Shown here: positions 1 through 10,306 of the stretch, one piece after another
How positions within the stretch are numbered: position 1 is the stretch's first letter
Layout: every line of letters starts with the position of its first letter
NCBI GenBank assembly: GCA_963809205.1
Contig: CAWEIS010000025.1
Span: 124,001-188,000 of the forward strand
Origin: DATLLN01 sp963809205
Lineage (GTDB): Bacteria > Actinomycetota > Thermoleophilia > Gaiellales > JAICJC01
Direction of reading: 5' to 3'
Length of the DNA: 64,000 nt
Translations under genes and position numbers: made by a program
Notes under the pieces: generated by a model
The model's database searches: none
What the model saw: only the letters and a program-made list of their open reading frames with translations
What the model was told of the DNA's origin: nothing

Positions 1-982
1 AGCTTCGCCGCCAGTGAGACCTCGAGGACGTGATAGGCGTGCTCGGGCACCGTCAGCGGCGGCGATCCGCGCTCGGCGCATTCCACCAGGTGGCGCAGCC
101 CGTCGGTCCACGGCCACGTCGGATCGGTCTCCGGCACGACCTCCCAGACGGCCCGGTCGTTGCGCCACTGCTCGAGCCCCTCCGGCGCCCAGTCGTCGCC
201 CATCATCTGCAGCACGCCGTCGGTGCCGTACAGCTCGATGGCCGGCGAGCGGTACTTCTGCATCGTGAATCCGGTGGTCACCGAGCCGAACCGGGCGCCG
301 CCGAAGTCCATCAGGATGTGCGCGTTGTCGTCGCTCTGCACGGCAACGGTCTCGCCGTCGATCTCGCGCTCGGGGATCGCGGTGCCGACCAGCGCCGTCA
401 CGCGCCGGCAGCTCCCGAAGACCCCGCACAGGCTGGTCAGGTTGTAGATGCCGAGGTCGAAGATCGACCCGCCGCCCGGCTTGTAGTACCACTCCGACCA
501 CCACGGCCCGGCCCAGCCATAGCGTGCTCGCGCCAGCACCAGCCGGCCGATGTCGCCCTCGCGGACGCGGCGGTGCATCTCGCGATAGGTCGGCGATAGC
601 GCCACGTGCGGCGCGCAGATCAGGATCCCCGACGACTCACGGTTCGCCTCGACCAGGGCGCGGGCGTCATCGAGCTCGGTCGCCATCGGCTTCTCGACCA
701 GCACGTGCTTGCCGGCACGCAGCGCCTCCAGCGCCAGCCTGCCGTGGTCGAGCATGCTGGTCAGGACGAGCACCACGTCCAGGTCGTCGCGGGCGATCAG
801 CTCCTCGGGGCCGGCCATCGAGACGTCGACACCGGTGCGCCGGCCCACCGCCGCACGCTTGCCGGGGTCGATGTCGTAGGCCGCGACAAGCTCGGCCCGT
901 CCCTCGGCGGCCAGCCGTTCGATCAGCGTTCGGTACGGGGTGAGGAACACGCTGCCCAGCCCCAGCACACCGATCCGCAGGC

Positions 983-986
<4 letters not shown>
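1..986 (-). CDS. Gfo/Idh/MocA family NAD(P)-dependent oxidoreductase (3' end cut by window)
   Basis: Likely oxidises or reduces a sugar or cyclitol using NAD(P) in the cytoplasm; the substrate cannot be read from sequence. The N-terminus carries the Rossmann motif GVLGLGSVF, followed by the family signature HVLVEKPMATE (catalytic-region EKP) and a C-terminal-domain motif GGGSIFDLGIYNL. About 328 residues are visible and the stop lies beyond base 1, so the gene is partial. The GTG start at 986 overlaps the TGA of the upstream ATPase gene by 4 nt, which implies translational coupling and makes this the last visible gene of the leftward sugar operon. Family assignment is firm; the exact reaction is unknown. 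A role in a redox-dependent glycoside pathway with the family 4 glycosidase at 3868-5173 is inference. Confidence 0.85.
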
Positions 987-2155
<1,169 letters not shown>

Positions 2156-2184
2156 CAGTCTCCCCCCTGTCGGATCGGCGGCTG

Positions 2185-2910
2185 TCATCGGCGTCGCACC
2201 AGCGTCGCCTGGAAGCGGTAGCGGTCGGCGCGGTATGCGGTCCGCGTGACCTCGACGGCCTGCCCGGCCGCGTCGGTGCCGATGGTCGTGGCGATCAGCA
2301 CCGCCGCACCGGCGGGCAGTCCCAGCAGCTTCGCCTCGCGGGGCGCGGCGGCGGCCGCCTCGACGGTGTAGGCCGCGCGCATCGGCGCGCAGCCGTTGCG
2401 GTCGAGGACGGCGTACAGGGACTCGACGGCGAAGTCCACGGACTCGAGCTCGGGCGCGCGGCGGAGCGGCACCACCGCCTCGTCGACGGCGACCGGCACG
2501 TCGTCGAGCTTGCGCAGCCGCTCGAGCACGAACACCTGGGCGCCGGGCGCGATGTGGAACAGCTCGGCCTGCTCGATCGTCGCCTGCCGCAGCTCGCGCG
2601 TCAGCACCACGGACGTCGCGCGCAGCCCGCGGCTGGCACCCAGCTCGGAGAAGCTCATCAGCACGTTGGGCGGCTCGGCCAGGCTGTCGTTGGTGACGAA
2701 GGCGCCGCGGCCGGCGGCCGACTCGATCAGCCCGTCCTCGACCAGCGCCGCGAACGCTCGGCGCACGGTGGTGCGGCTGACGGAGAGCTGCTGGCACAGC
2801 TCGCGCTCCGCCGGTAGCCGGTCGCCGGGGCGCAGCGTCCCGCTGGCGATGTCGTCGGCGATCATCCGGTAGACGCGGTAGTAGAGCGGATGCGAGGCGG
2901 CCTCGAGCAT
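2185..2910 (-). CDS. GntR/HutC-family transcriptional regulator
   Basis: Predicted ligand-controlled repressor of the surrounding sugar operon. The 241-residue protein has an N-terminal winged helix-turn-helix (residues about 10-75, with LPAERELCQQLSVSRTTVRR) and a C-terminal UTRA ligand-binding domain (about 90-235), the HutC subfamily layout of NagR/DasR-like amino-sugar regulators. The ATG at 2910 shares one base with the TGA of the kinase gene (TGATG), so it is probably co-translated. A perfect 19-bp palindrome at 8403-8421 between the divergent transcription units is the best candidate operator. The ligand, perhaps a sugar phosphate made by the adjacent kinase, is inference. Confidence 0.9.
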   Translation of the reverse strand: MLEAASHPLYYRVYRMIADDIASGTLRPGDRLPAERELCQQLSVSRTTVRRAFAALVEDGLIESAAGRGAFVTNDSLAEPPNVLMSFSELGASRGLRATSVVLTRELRQATIEQAELFHIAPGAQVFVLERLRKLDDVPVAVDEAVVPLRRAPELESVDFAVESLYAVLDRNGCAPMRAAYTVEAAAAAPREAKLLGLPAGAAVLIATTIGTDAAGQAVEVTRTAYRADRYRFQATLVRRR

Positions 2911-3857
2911 CAGGCGTGCGCCCCCTCGACGATCCGCGCCAGGTCGGGGTGTATGCCCGCCGTGTCGAAGGCCAGCAGCAGTGCGCCGATCACGGGCGCG
3001 TGCGGCAGCGCGACCGCGTCGCCCTCCGGCACGTTCGCCAGGATCGCGTCCGATAGCACCGCCGAGGGGTTGTGGAACACGCCGCCGGTCAGCACCACGG
3101 GGAACCGGCCGTTGCCGAGCAGGCCGACGGCGTCCGCGCAGGCCCTGGCCTGCGTGCCCAGGATGCGGCCGTGGTTGGCGACGATCTCTCCGGCCACCGG
3201 ATCGGCCGCCGTCGCCTCCTCGAGCACCACTGGGGCCAGCCGCTCCTTGTCCTGCTCCGGCCAGCCGCCGCGCCGGGTGAAGCTGTGCAGCAGCTCCATC
3301 GGCGTGGCCGTGCCGTACAGCTCGAGCGACCGCCCGGTCAGCGCCGTCTCGGGGCCGAGCCCGAGCTCCGACCGCCACACCGCCGCCAGGCCATCGCGGC
3401 CGAGGCCGCGTGCGCCGGTCTGATCGGGCCAGAAGCCGACGTGGTACGTGTCGCCGGCGAGGTTGCGCGCGGCCGTCGTCCCGAACGTGCCGCACACCAC
3501 CGACACGCCGGCGCCGTCGGCGGTGCCCGCCCGGATCGGCGCGATCGCGTCGTTCACGACCAGCGGCTCCTGGGACAGGCCGACCAGCTCCGGGATCGTC
3601 CGGCGGAGCAGGTCGAAGTCCTCGGGCCAGTCGGCTCCGGCAAGGTTGAAGCAGGCCGCGGTGACATCCGACGCCGCGATCCCGGCCTCGAACAGCGCGT
3701 CCTGGCACGCGGCGGCCATCGCATCGAGGGCGACCTCCACGCTGGGGGCGTTGTGGATGTCGGAGCAGCCCGACCGGCCGCGCCCGGTGACCGTGCCGTC
3801 GGGCGTGGCCACCAGCGCAACCGTCTTCGTGTTGCCTCCGTCGACGCCGATCAGCAT
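2910..3857 (-). CDS. BadF/BadG/BcrA/BcrD-type sugar kinase (N-acetylglucosamine kinase-like)
   Basis: ASKHA-fold ATPase, most similar in layout to eukaryotic-type N-acetylglucosamine kinases, so it probably phosphorylates an amino sugar or related sugar after import. The 315-residue protein begins with the phosphate-1 motif MLIGVDGGNTKT and contains the phosphate-2-like segment GAGVSVVCGTFGTTAARN and a C-terminal adenosine-type motif VVLTGGVFHNP. The ATG at 3857 has GAGAGG upstream and follows the glycosidase stop at 3868 by about 10 nt. It lies between the glycosidase and the regulator in the same operon. Substrate is inferred from family and context only. Confidence 0.85.
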   Translation of the reverse strand: MLIGVDGGNTKTVALVATPDGTVTGRGRSGCSDIHNAPSVEVALDAMAAACQDALFEAGIAASDVTAACFNLAGADWPEDFDLLRRTIPELVGLSQEPLVVNDAIAPIRAGTADGAGVSVVCGTFGTTAARNLAGDTYHVGFWPDQTGARGLGRDGLAAVWRSELGLGPETALTGRSLELYGTATPMELLHSFTRRGGWPEQDKERLAPVVLEEATAADPVAGEIVANHGRILGTQARACADAVGLLGNGRFPVVLTGGVFHNPSAVLSDAILANVPEGDAVALPHAPVIGALLLAFDTAGIHPDLARIVEGAHA

Positions 3858-3867
3858 TCGTTGCCTC

Positions 3868-5173
3868 TCATGCCACCAGCCGTGCGGGGAGCAGGTCGCG
3901 GTGGGCGGCGGCCAGCTCGGCGTAGAGCCGCTCGGCGAGGTCGATCTGCATGACCAGCGGGTTCGCCGCCAGCGCGCGAACGGCGTCGGTGCGACGACCC
4001 CGACCAGGCGGCCTCGGCGGCCAGCGCCTGGTACTCGCCGAGCATCATCACCAGGCCGCGCAAGTGGCGCGGCAGGGGCGCGCGTGCGCAGCGGCTCGAT
4101 GCCCGCGGCCGTGCAGCGGCCGGGCACCTCGACCACCAGGTCCTCGGGGAACCCCTCCAGCACGCCGCCCCGGTTGGGGACGTTGACCGGATGCACCTCG
4201 TCCTTGTCGTTGAAGATGGCGTCCATCACGTCGATCGCCAGCTCCAGCTCGTGGATGCCGCCCCGCGACCGGGAGGGGTCGAGCTGCGGGTCGTCGGTCT
4301 CGGCCTGCGCCTCGTAGTGCCGCCAGTAGTCGGGCGCCCAGCTCATGATGTCCTGGGCGCGGGTGGTCGGCTTGGCCGCCAGCTCGGCGACCACCTCGTC
4401 GCGGTAGTAGTAGTACCGGAAGTACTCCGCCGGGATCGATCCCATGGTCGCCGCCAGGTGCAGCAGCCGGGCGTCTGACCGGCTCAGGCTGGGGTCGTCG
4501 CGGCGCCGCTCCCAGGCCGCCTGGATCGGCGGGGATCGCATCCTCGCCGCGGTAGGTGTGCTCGACGCTCCAGCAGCCGTGGTTCAGGCCGACCATCGTC
4601 GCCTCGAGCTCCGATCGCTCGAGCTCGGCGACGCGGGCGACCTCGTCGACGAAGTAGATCGGCCCCTCGCACAGCGACACGATCTTGAGCGACGAGTGGT
4701 GGGTCGACCGCCTCGGCCACGATGTTGACCGGGTTCGTGTAGTTGAAGATCCAGGCGTCCGGGCAGATCTCCTCCATCTCCGCGCACAGCTCCTTGAGCA
4801 CCGCGATCGCCCGCAGCGCCATGAAGAAGCCGCCGGGGCCCTGGGTCTCCTGGCCGATCACGCCCATGTCCAGCGGGATCCGCTCGTCCAGCGCCCTGGC
4901 CTGGAAGCCGCCCGGGCGGAACGACGACAGCACCGCGTCGCAGTCGCGCAGCGCCGCCCGGCGGTCGGTCGTCGCGCTGATCGAGATGTCGAGCCCGCGG
5001 GCCGCCGCCATCCGCTCCGCCAGCTTCCGAATCAGTGCGAGCCGGTCGGGATCGAGGTCGACCAGCACCACCTCGGAGCCGTCGAAGTCCGCGCCGTTGT
5101 GCAGGAACGACGCCATCGTGCCGGCGGCCCGGGTCGAGCCGCCTCCCACGTACACCAGCTTGATCCGTGCCAC
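3868..5173 (-). pseudogene. Family 4 glycoside hydrolase (NAD-dependent), reading frame broken by four +1 insertions
   Basis: GH4 enzymes cleave glycosides by an NAD- and Mn-dependent oxidation-elimination mechanism. The frame starts at GTG 5173 with AAGGAG 7 nt upstream, and reads GGGSTRAAGTM (nucleotide site), NYTNPVNIV and GLNHGCWS, all GH4 signatures. Extra bases at about 4705, 4530, 4079 and 4000 throw it out of frame; removing them gives 433 residues, a normal GH4 length, ending at the TGA at 3868-3870. The usual CHx/CNx motif appears as CEGP, which is unusual. Because the rest is well conserved, I think the functional gene is intact and the breaks are consensus errors, but a real pseudogene cannot be excluded. 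It lies between permease and kinase in the sugar operon. Confidence 0.8.
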
Positions 5174-5177
5174 CTGC

Positions 5178-6008
5178 TTACTCCTTGATCGCACCCGCGA
5201 GCATGCCGCGGATGAAGTGCCTTTGAAGGACGATGTAGACGATGACGATGGGCGCGGCGACGAGCACCGCGGCCGCCGCCACCTTGGTCGGGTCGCCGGC
5301 GCGGGTCACACCGGCGAAGAAGCTCAGCGTCAGCGGCGCCGTCTGCTTGTCCGGCGCCCCGGACACCAGCACCAGCGCCAGCAGGAACTCGTTCCACGTG
5401 TAGGTGAAGACCAGGGCGCACATCGTCAGCAGCGCCGGCCGTGCCTGGGGCAGCAGCACGCTGGTCAGCACCCGGAAGGTGCCGGCGCCGTCGATCCGAG
5501 CCGCCTCGGTCAGGCCGCGCGGCGTGGACAGGAAGAAGGCGCGCATCCAGAACGTCCCGAACGCCACCGACTGGCCGACCTGCGGCAGGATCAGCGCCCA
5601 GTACGTGTTGAGGATGCCGAACGACTGGAAGTCGTAGTAGAGCGGGATCACCGTTGCCTCGTACGGGAAGATGATCCCCAGCAGCATGATGTTGAACACC
5701 AGCTTGTCGCCCCGGAAGCGCATCGTGCCGAACGCGTAGCCGGTGCCGATCGACAGCACCGCCGAGATCGCCGTCACCGCCGCGGCGACGATGAAGCTGG
5801 ACTTGAAGCCCGTGGCGAAGTCGGCTTCGTGCCATGCGGCCCGGAAGCTGTCCAGCTTCGGGTCGGTGGGCCAGGCGAACCCGGTGACCAGGTCGCTCTT
5901 CGTGTGCAGGGCCAGCGACAGGATGGACAGCGCCGGGTAGATCGCCCCGACCGCGAACACCGTCAGCACGGCGTAGGTGACCACCCTGTCGTAGCGGCCC
6001 GCGGTCAT
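5178..6008 (-). CDS. Sugar ABC transporter permease, MalG-type
   Basis: Inner-membrane subunit of a carbohydrate importer. The 276-residue protein has six predicted hydrophobic segments and the cytoplasmic EAA loop EAARIDGAGTFRVLTSVLLP that docks onto the ATPase. The ATG at 6008 overlaps the stop of the partner permease (ATGA), and its own TAA lies 4 nt before the glycosidase GTG, so the genes are tightly co-translated. Length and topology match MalG/UgpE-type permeases. Substrate is not readable, though the neighbouring glycosidase suggests an oligosaccharide or glycoside. Confidence 0.92.
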   Translation of the reverse strand: MTAGRYDRVVTYAVLTVFAVGAIYPALSILSLALHTKSDLVTGFAWPTDPKLDSFRAAWHEADFATGFKSSFIVAAAVTAISAVLSIGTGYAFGTMRFRGDKLVFNIMLLGIIFPYEATVIPLYYDFQSFGILNTYWALILPQVGQSVAFGTFWMRAFFLSTPRGLTEAARIDGAGTFRVLTSVLLPQARPALLTMCALVFTYTWNEFLLALVLVSGAPDKQTAPLTLSFFAGVTRAGDPTKVAAAAVLVAAPIVIVYIVLQRHFIRGMLAGAIKE

Positions 6009-6913
6009 GTCTCCTGCTGGCCCCCGAGCCGCACCACCAGGAACGCGAGGGCGAAGATCGCGACCGCCAGGATCACGGCGATCGCCGACGCGTACCCGAC
6101 CCGGTTGTAGACGAACGCGTTCTGGTACATGTAGAGCGCCGGCACGTAGGTCTGCGTGCCGGGGCCGCCCTGGTTCGTGTTGTAGATGATGTCGAAGCTC
6201 CGCAGGGCGTTGATCGTGGTCAGCACGAACGCGACGACGATCTCGTTTCGCAGCCCCGGCAGGGTGACGGCGAAGAACTCGCGGATCGCCCCGGCCCCGT
6301 CGACGCGGGCCGCGTCGTAGAGCGACGTCGGGATCTTCTGCGCGCCGGCCACGAACAGCACCATGCACAGGCCGTAGGTGACCCAGGTGCCGATCACGCC
6401 GATCGCCGGCAGCGCCCAGGTGAAGCTGCCCAGCCAGGGCTGGGCCAGCGAGCCCAGGCCGATCGTCCGCAGGAACTCGTTCAGCGGCCCCTGGTCGGCA
6501 TAGATCCAGACCCACGCCTGGGCGACGACGACGCCCGCGATCATCTGCGGCAGGAAGAGCGCCGTGCGGTAGAACGTGAAGCCGCGCACAGGATGCCGCG
6601 TCAGCAGCGCGGTCAACAGCAGCCCCAGGATCACCGGGATCACCGCGTAGAAGACCACCAGCTCCGCCGAGTGGCGGAACGAGTCGCGCACCAGCGGGTC
6701 CGAGAACGCCTCGCGGTAGTTGTCGATCCCGATGTAGTGGCCGACGGTCAGCCCGTCCCAGTCGAAGAACGACAGCTCGAGCGTATGCAGCAGCGGGGCG
6801 AGGGTGAACAGCCCGTAGAACGCCAGCCCGGGCAGGATGTACAGCCAGGCAACGTTCCGGGGCTCGCCCGGCGCTCGATTGGAGCGCCGGGCCCGCGAAC
6901 CCTCCTTCGCCAC
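6005..6913 (-). CDS. Sugar ABC transporter permease, MalF-type
   Basis: Partner membrane subunit of the same importer. The 302-residue protein has an N-terminal cytoplasmic basic stretch, six hydrophobic segments and the EAA-like loop DAARVDGAGAIREFFAVTLPG. The GTG at 6913 follows the solute-binding-protein stop by a single base, and I see no clear Shine-Dalgarno, so translation probably depends on coupling to the upstream gene. It overlaps the MalG-type gene by 4 nt. Confidence 0.92.
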   Translation of the reverse strand: MAKEGSRARRSNRAPGEPRNVAWLYILPGLAFYGLFTLAPLLHTLELSFFDWDGLTVGHYIGIDNYREAFSDPLVRDSFRHSAELVVFYAVIPVILGLLLTALLTRHPVRGFTFYRTALFLPQMIAGVVVAQAWVWIYADQGPLNEFLRTIGLGSLAQPWLGSFTWALPAIGVIGTWVTYGLCMVLFVAGAQKIPTSLYDAARVDGAGAIREFFAVTLPGLRNEIVVAFVLTTINALRSFDIIYNTNQGGPGTQTYVPALYMYQNAFVYNRVGYASAIAVILAVAIFALAFLVVRLGGQQET

Positions 6914-6914
6914 G

Positions 6915-8318
6915 CTACTTGAGCGAGTCGTCGAACTTCGTCCAGTCGTCCTGGACGGCCGTGGCCATGTCCTGGGCGCTGGTCTTGTCCGCCATCAGCT
7001 TCTGGAAGTTGGAAGCCAGCGTCTGGTACATGGTCGGCGACGCCCAGTCCGTGTAGAACATCAACCCGTCGTCACCCTCGACCGCCTGCCAGGCCGATGC
7101 GACCTGGCCCAGATACGGCTCGGTCGAGGGCGCCTTGGCGCCGGCCACGGAGGGGATCTGCTGCTGGCTGAACATCAGCTCCTGCGCCTTGGGCGAGCTG
7201 ATGATGTAGTTCAGCCAGGCGGCCGCCACGTCCGGGTACTTGGTCTTCGACGAGATGTGCCACGGCCCGGAGGTCGAGCCGATGCCGGCGGTCACGCCGC
7301 TCTCACCGGGCGGGAAGGGCATCACCTTGACGTTGTCGGCGCCCAGGCCCTGGCCGATGATCGCCGAGTCCCAGTTGCCGCCGATCCAGAAGACGCCCTT
7401 GCCCTTCGCGAACTCGGCCGCCGACGCGTCGTTCTTGATCGCGTTGTAGTCGTCGTTCAGGTAGCCGTTCTTGCCCCACGACTGCAGCGTCTCGAGCGCC
7501 TTCACGGTCCCCGGCGAATTCCACGTCGAGCCGGGCACGTGCATGATCCAGTCGCGCGCGTCCTGCGGCGCGACGTAGGCCGCCTGGATGCCGCCGAACA
7601 TGTGGATGAAGCCGTAGCCCTCCTGGTTGCCGGCCTCGATCACCGGCTGGTCCTTGGGCAGCTTCGCGCGCACGTCGGCGAGCATCTGGTTGAAGTCGTC
7701 GAACGTGGTCGGCATCGCGTTCGGATCGAACCCGAGCTCCGCCAGCTTCTTGGCGTTCACGTAGATGTTCACGTTCTGGCCGGTCTGGGCGACGCCCCAG
7801 GTCGGGCCCTGGCCGAACGTCTTGCCGTCGTTCGTCCAGCGGAAGATCGACCAGGTCGACGGCGAGTACCACTTGTCCCAGCTGTACGCCTTGATGTACG
7901 GGTCGAGCGGCACGATCAGGCCCGCCTTCACCAGCTGGGCGTCGGTCTGGTAGCCCTGGTTGCCCTCGGTGATGTCGGGGCCGTCGTCCGACGCCAGGGC
8001 GCGCGGGACGATGTTCACGAGGCTGTTGAAGTCCTTGAAGACCATCGTGACCTTCACGTTCGGGTACTGCTTCGTGAAGTCGGACGACAGCTCCTTGAGG
8101 ACGGGCTCGAGGCCCGGATCCTGGTTGTCGTACGACCAGATCGTCAGGTTCACCGGGCCGAGCGTGTCGAACCCGCTCGTCTTGACCGCACCCTCCGATG
8201 ACGGCGCGTTCGAGCTGGGTGAAGCCCCTGGTGTGCCGCCGCAGCCGGCGGCGACGACCAGCGCTGCGATCGCCGCGGCGACCAGCGCGCGGCGCGTACC
8301 TGAGATCCGTCTCGACAC
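6915..8318 (-). CDS. Extracellular sugar-binding lipoprotein of an ABC importer
   Basis: Captures the sugar outside the membrane and delivers it to the permeases encoded downstream. The 467-residue protein has a cleavable lipoprotein signal: a basic N-terminus, a hydrophobic core and lipobox VVAAGC with Cys about residue 26, followed by a Ser/Pro/Gly-rich tether. The rest is a family 1 extracellular solute-binding fold (for example NLTIWSYDNQDPGLEPVLKE near the mature N-terminus). GTG at 8318 was chosen for the AAGGGG site about 7 nt upstream. It is the first gene of the leftward operon; the divergent intergenic region carries the palindromic operator. Confidence 0.93.
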   Translation of the reverse strand: MSRRISGTRRALVAAAIAALVVAAGCGGTPGASPSSNAPSSEGAVKTSGFDTLGPVNLTIWSYDNQDPGLEPVLKELSSDFTKQYPNVKVTMVFKDFNSLVNIVPRALASDDGPDITEGNQGYQTDAQLVKAGLIVPLDPYIKAYSWDKWYSPSTWSIFRWTNDGKTFGQGPTWGVAQTGQNVNIYVNAKKLAELGFDPNAMPTTFDDFNQMLADVRAKLPKDQPVIEAGNQEGYGFIHMFGGIQAAYVAPQDARDWIMHVPGSTWNSPGTVKALETLQSWGKNGYLNDDYNAIKNDASAAEFAKGKGVFWIGGNWDSAIIGQGLGADNVKVMPFPPGESGVTAGIGSTSGPWHISSKTKYPDVAAAWLNYIISSPKAQELMFSQQQIPSVAGAKAPSTEPYLGQVASAWQAVEGDDGLMFYTDWASPTMYQTLASNFQKLMADKTSAQDMATAVQDDWTKFDDSLK

Positions 8319-8402
8319 GATGATTCCCCTTCCGACGCGATGGACGCCCTTGGGAGGACGGGCGCGAGTCTCGCATACCGCCCGGGACCGGTCAAGCCGC
8401 TC

Positions 8403-8421
8403 ACAGAACCGGTGGTTCTGT
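8403..8421. promoter_or_regulatory. Perfect 19-bp palindrome, probable GntR/HutC operator
   Basis: ACAGAACCGGTGGTTCTGT has two 8-bp arms (ACAGAACC/GGTTCTGT) around GGT. It lies between the divergent sugar-binding-protein and SIS genes, ends 11 nt before the SIS ATG and overlaps its putative -10 TATGGT (8421-8426). Length and symmetry suit a dimeric GntR-family protein, and the only regulator encoded nearby is the HutC-type protein at 2185-2910. Binding itself is inferred. Confidence 0.7.
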
Positions 8422-8432
8422 ATGGTTTCTCG

Positions 8433-9494
8433 ATGACCGTGGTGGGGGAGACCGGGCTGTGGCGCGACCTGCGCGAGGCGCCCGGAGCGCTGCGGACGAC
8501 CCTCGACCGGGCGGTCGGTTTCGACGAGGCGGCGACCTTCCTGACGCGTCCGGGAGTACGCCGGATCGTCCTCACCGGCAACGGCGCGGCGTACTACGCG
8601 GGCCTCGCGGTGTGGCTGGCGGCGCTGGCCGCCGGGCCGGCGCCGGAGCTGGTGGCCGTGCCCAGCGGCGTGCTGCTGGCCGGCGGCTTTGCCTGGCGTG
8701 ACGACGACGCGCTGCTGGTCGTCTCGTCCAGCGGTGAGCTGCGGGACGTGATCGAGGGGCTCGCCGGGTCGCCGCGGCCGTACGCGCTGATCTCGGCGAC
8801 CGCGGACTCCACGCTGGCCCGCGGGGCCGAGGCGGTCGCGCTGCAGCACGTCGATTCGCAGCGTGCCGTGACCCACACGCAGGCGTTCGTCGGCGAGGTC
8901 GCCGCCGGCCTGGCCGTCTGGGCCCGCGCCGCCGGCGACACCGGCCTCCGGGACGCCGTCGCCTCGGCACCGGACGCGCTCGCGCGGTCGGTCGCAGCCG
9001 CGGAGGCGTGGATCGGACCGGCGACCGAGTCGCTGCCCAGGCCCTCGGCGGCGATCGCCCTGGGCACCGGACCCGCCTGGGCCGGCGCGGTGGAGGCGGC
9101 CCTGCTGCTCAAGGAGATCGCCCGGATCCCGGCCGAGGGCGCCGAGACCCGCGAGGGCGCCACGTCGGCGATGTTCGGCCTGACCGGCCCCGAGCACCTC
9201 GCGGTGACGCTGCGCTCCGGCCAGGATGCGCTGCTCGACGAGGCGGAGCGGCTGTGCGCCGCCGCCGGCGCCACCGTGGTGCGCTGCCCCGTCGACCCCG
9301 GCTCCGACGTGCGGCTGGCAGCGATCACCAGCCTCCCGGCGACGGCGGCGCTGGCCGGCCAGCTTGCCCTGCGCGCCGGCCATGACGTCGACCGGCCGAC
9401 CTGGACGGCGGCCTACTACGAGACGGCGCGCGTCAGCGAAACACCAGCAGCCCCGCCCCGACCAGCCCCGCGCGCGGCCCCAGCCGGGCGGTGA
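8433..9494 (+). CDS. SIS-domain sugar isomerase/deaminase (AgaS/GlmS-isomerase-like)
   Basis: Contains two sugar isomerase (SIS) domains as in the isomerase half of GlmS, AgaS and FrlB-type enzymes, so it probably isomerises or deaminates a phosphorylated amino sugar to feed glycolysis. Visible signatures are VLTGNGAAYYAG (SIS 1), VVSSSGELRDVI, and KEIARIPAEGAETREG in the second half. The protein is 353 residues from ATG 8433. No Shine-Dalgarno is visible, and a TATGGT box ends 6 nt before the ATG, so the mRNA may be leaderless. The last ~20 codons are Pro/Ala/Arg-rich and overlap the convergent kinase gene by 62 nt; that tail may be non-native. It is transcribed away from the sugar operon and shares the operator at 8403-8421. 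Confidence 0.85.
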   Translation: MTVVGETGLWRDLREAPGALRTTLDRAVGFDEAATFLTRPGVRRIVLTGNGAAYYAGLAVWLAALAAGPAPELVAVPSGVLLAGGFAWRDDDALLVVSSSGELRDVIEGLAGSPRPYALISATADSTLARGAEAVALQHVDSQRAVTHTQAFVGEVAAGLAVWARAAGDTGLRDAVASAPDALARSVAAAEAWIGPATESLPRPSAAIALGTGPAWAGAVEAALLLKEIARIPAEGAETREGATSAMFGLTGPEHLAVTLRSGQDALLDEAERLCAAAGATVVRCPVDPGSDVRLAAITSLPATAALAGQLALRAGHDVDRPTWTAAYYETARVSETPAAPPRPAPRAAPAGR

Positions 9495-10306
9495 CGATGG
9501 GCGGCGGCGAAGGCCGCCGCTCGACGCGAGCTGCGTAGGCGCGGTCGAGCGCATCGCGCAGCGGGCCGGCCGCGGAGCCCAGCCCGCCGCCGAGCACCAC
9601 CGCCGCCGGGTCGAGCACGGCCACCAGGCCGCCGATCGCGTTGCCCAGAGAGACGCCGGCCGACTCGAGCAGCGCGGCGGCCGCGTCGTCGCCGTCCGCG
9701 GCGAGCTGCATCAGTGCGCGCGCGTCGTCCACCCGGACGCCGGTCAGCGCCTCGTAGCGCTCGCACACCCCGCGTCCCGAGCAGTGGTCCTCCAGGTTTC
9801 CCGGCCAGCCGGGGACGCCGGCGTCGAGCTCCCCCAGCGCGATCGCCTCGCCGCGGTGGCCGGCGTGCGGGTGGCCGTCGAGCACCAGCGCCGACGACAG
9901 CCCGGTGCCCAGGGTGACGTACAGCAGGCTGTCGAGTCCGCGGCCGGCGCCCAGCCGCGCCTCGGCGAGCGCGCCGCAGCGCACGTCGGACTCCACCCTG
10001 ACCGGCACGCCCGGAACGGCGCCCGCCAGCAGCTCGCCGGGCTGAGCGCTCCAGGTCAGCACCTCGTGGCTGGTCAGACGCCCGGCGGGATCGACGTACT
10101 CCGGGAAGCCGGCGCCGACTCCCGCCACCTCGAGGCCCTCGGCGTCCGCGGCCGCGGCCAGCGTCGCGTGCCAGCGCGGCCGCCTGTTCGACGCCGTCAC
10201 CTTCGGTGGCAACACGACGCTGGGCGGACACCTCGCCGCCCGGCGTCACCAGTCCACCCGCGATCTTGGAGCCGCCGGCGTCGAGCGCGACGGCGACCGC
10301 AGTCAC
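9433..10306 (-). CDS. ROK-family sugar kinase, one +1 insertion at about 10162
   Basis: Predicted glucokinase or N-acetyl-sugar kinase. It opens with the ATP-binding motif VAVALDAGGSKIAGGL, and has the ROK-specific DVRCGALAEARLGAGRG and VTLGTGLSSALVLDG segments and the zinc-site-like HCSGRGVCERYEA (ROK consensus CxCGxxGCxE, here with His/Ser variation). An extra base near 10162 between GAC and CTG splits the frame; removal gives 290 residues, normal for ROK. GTG 10306 overlaps the stop of the upstream bicupin gene by 4 nt. The 3' end overlaps the convergent SIS gene. It probably supplies the phosphorylated sugar that the SIS enzyme converts. Confidence 0.83.
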
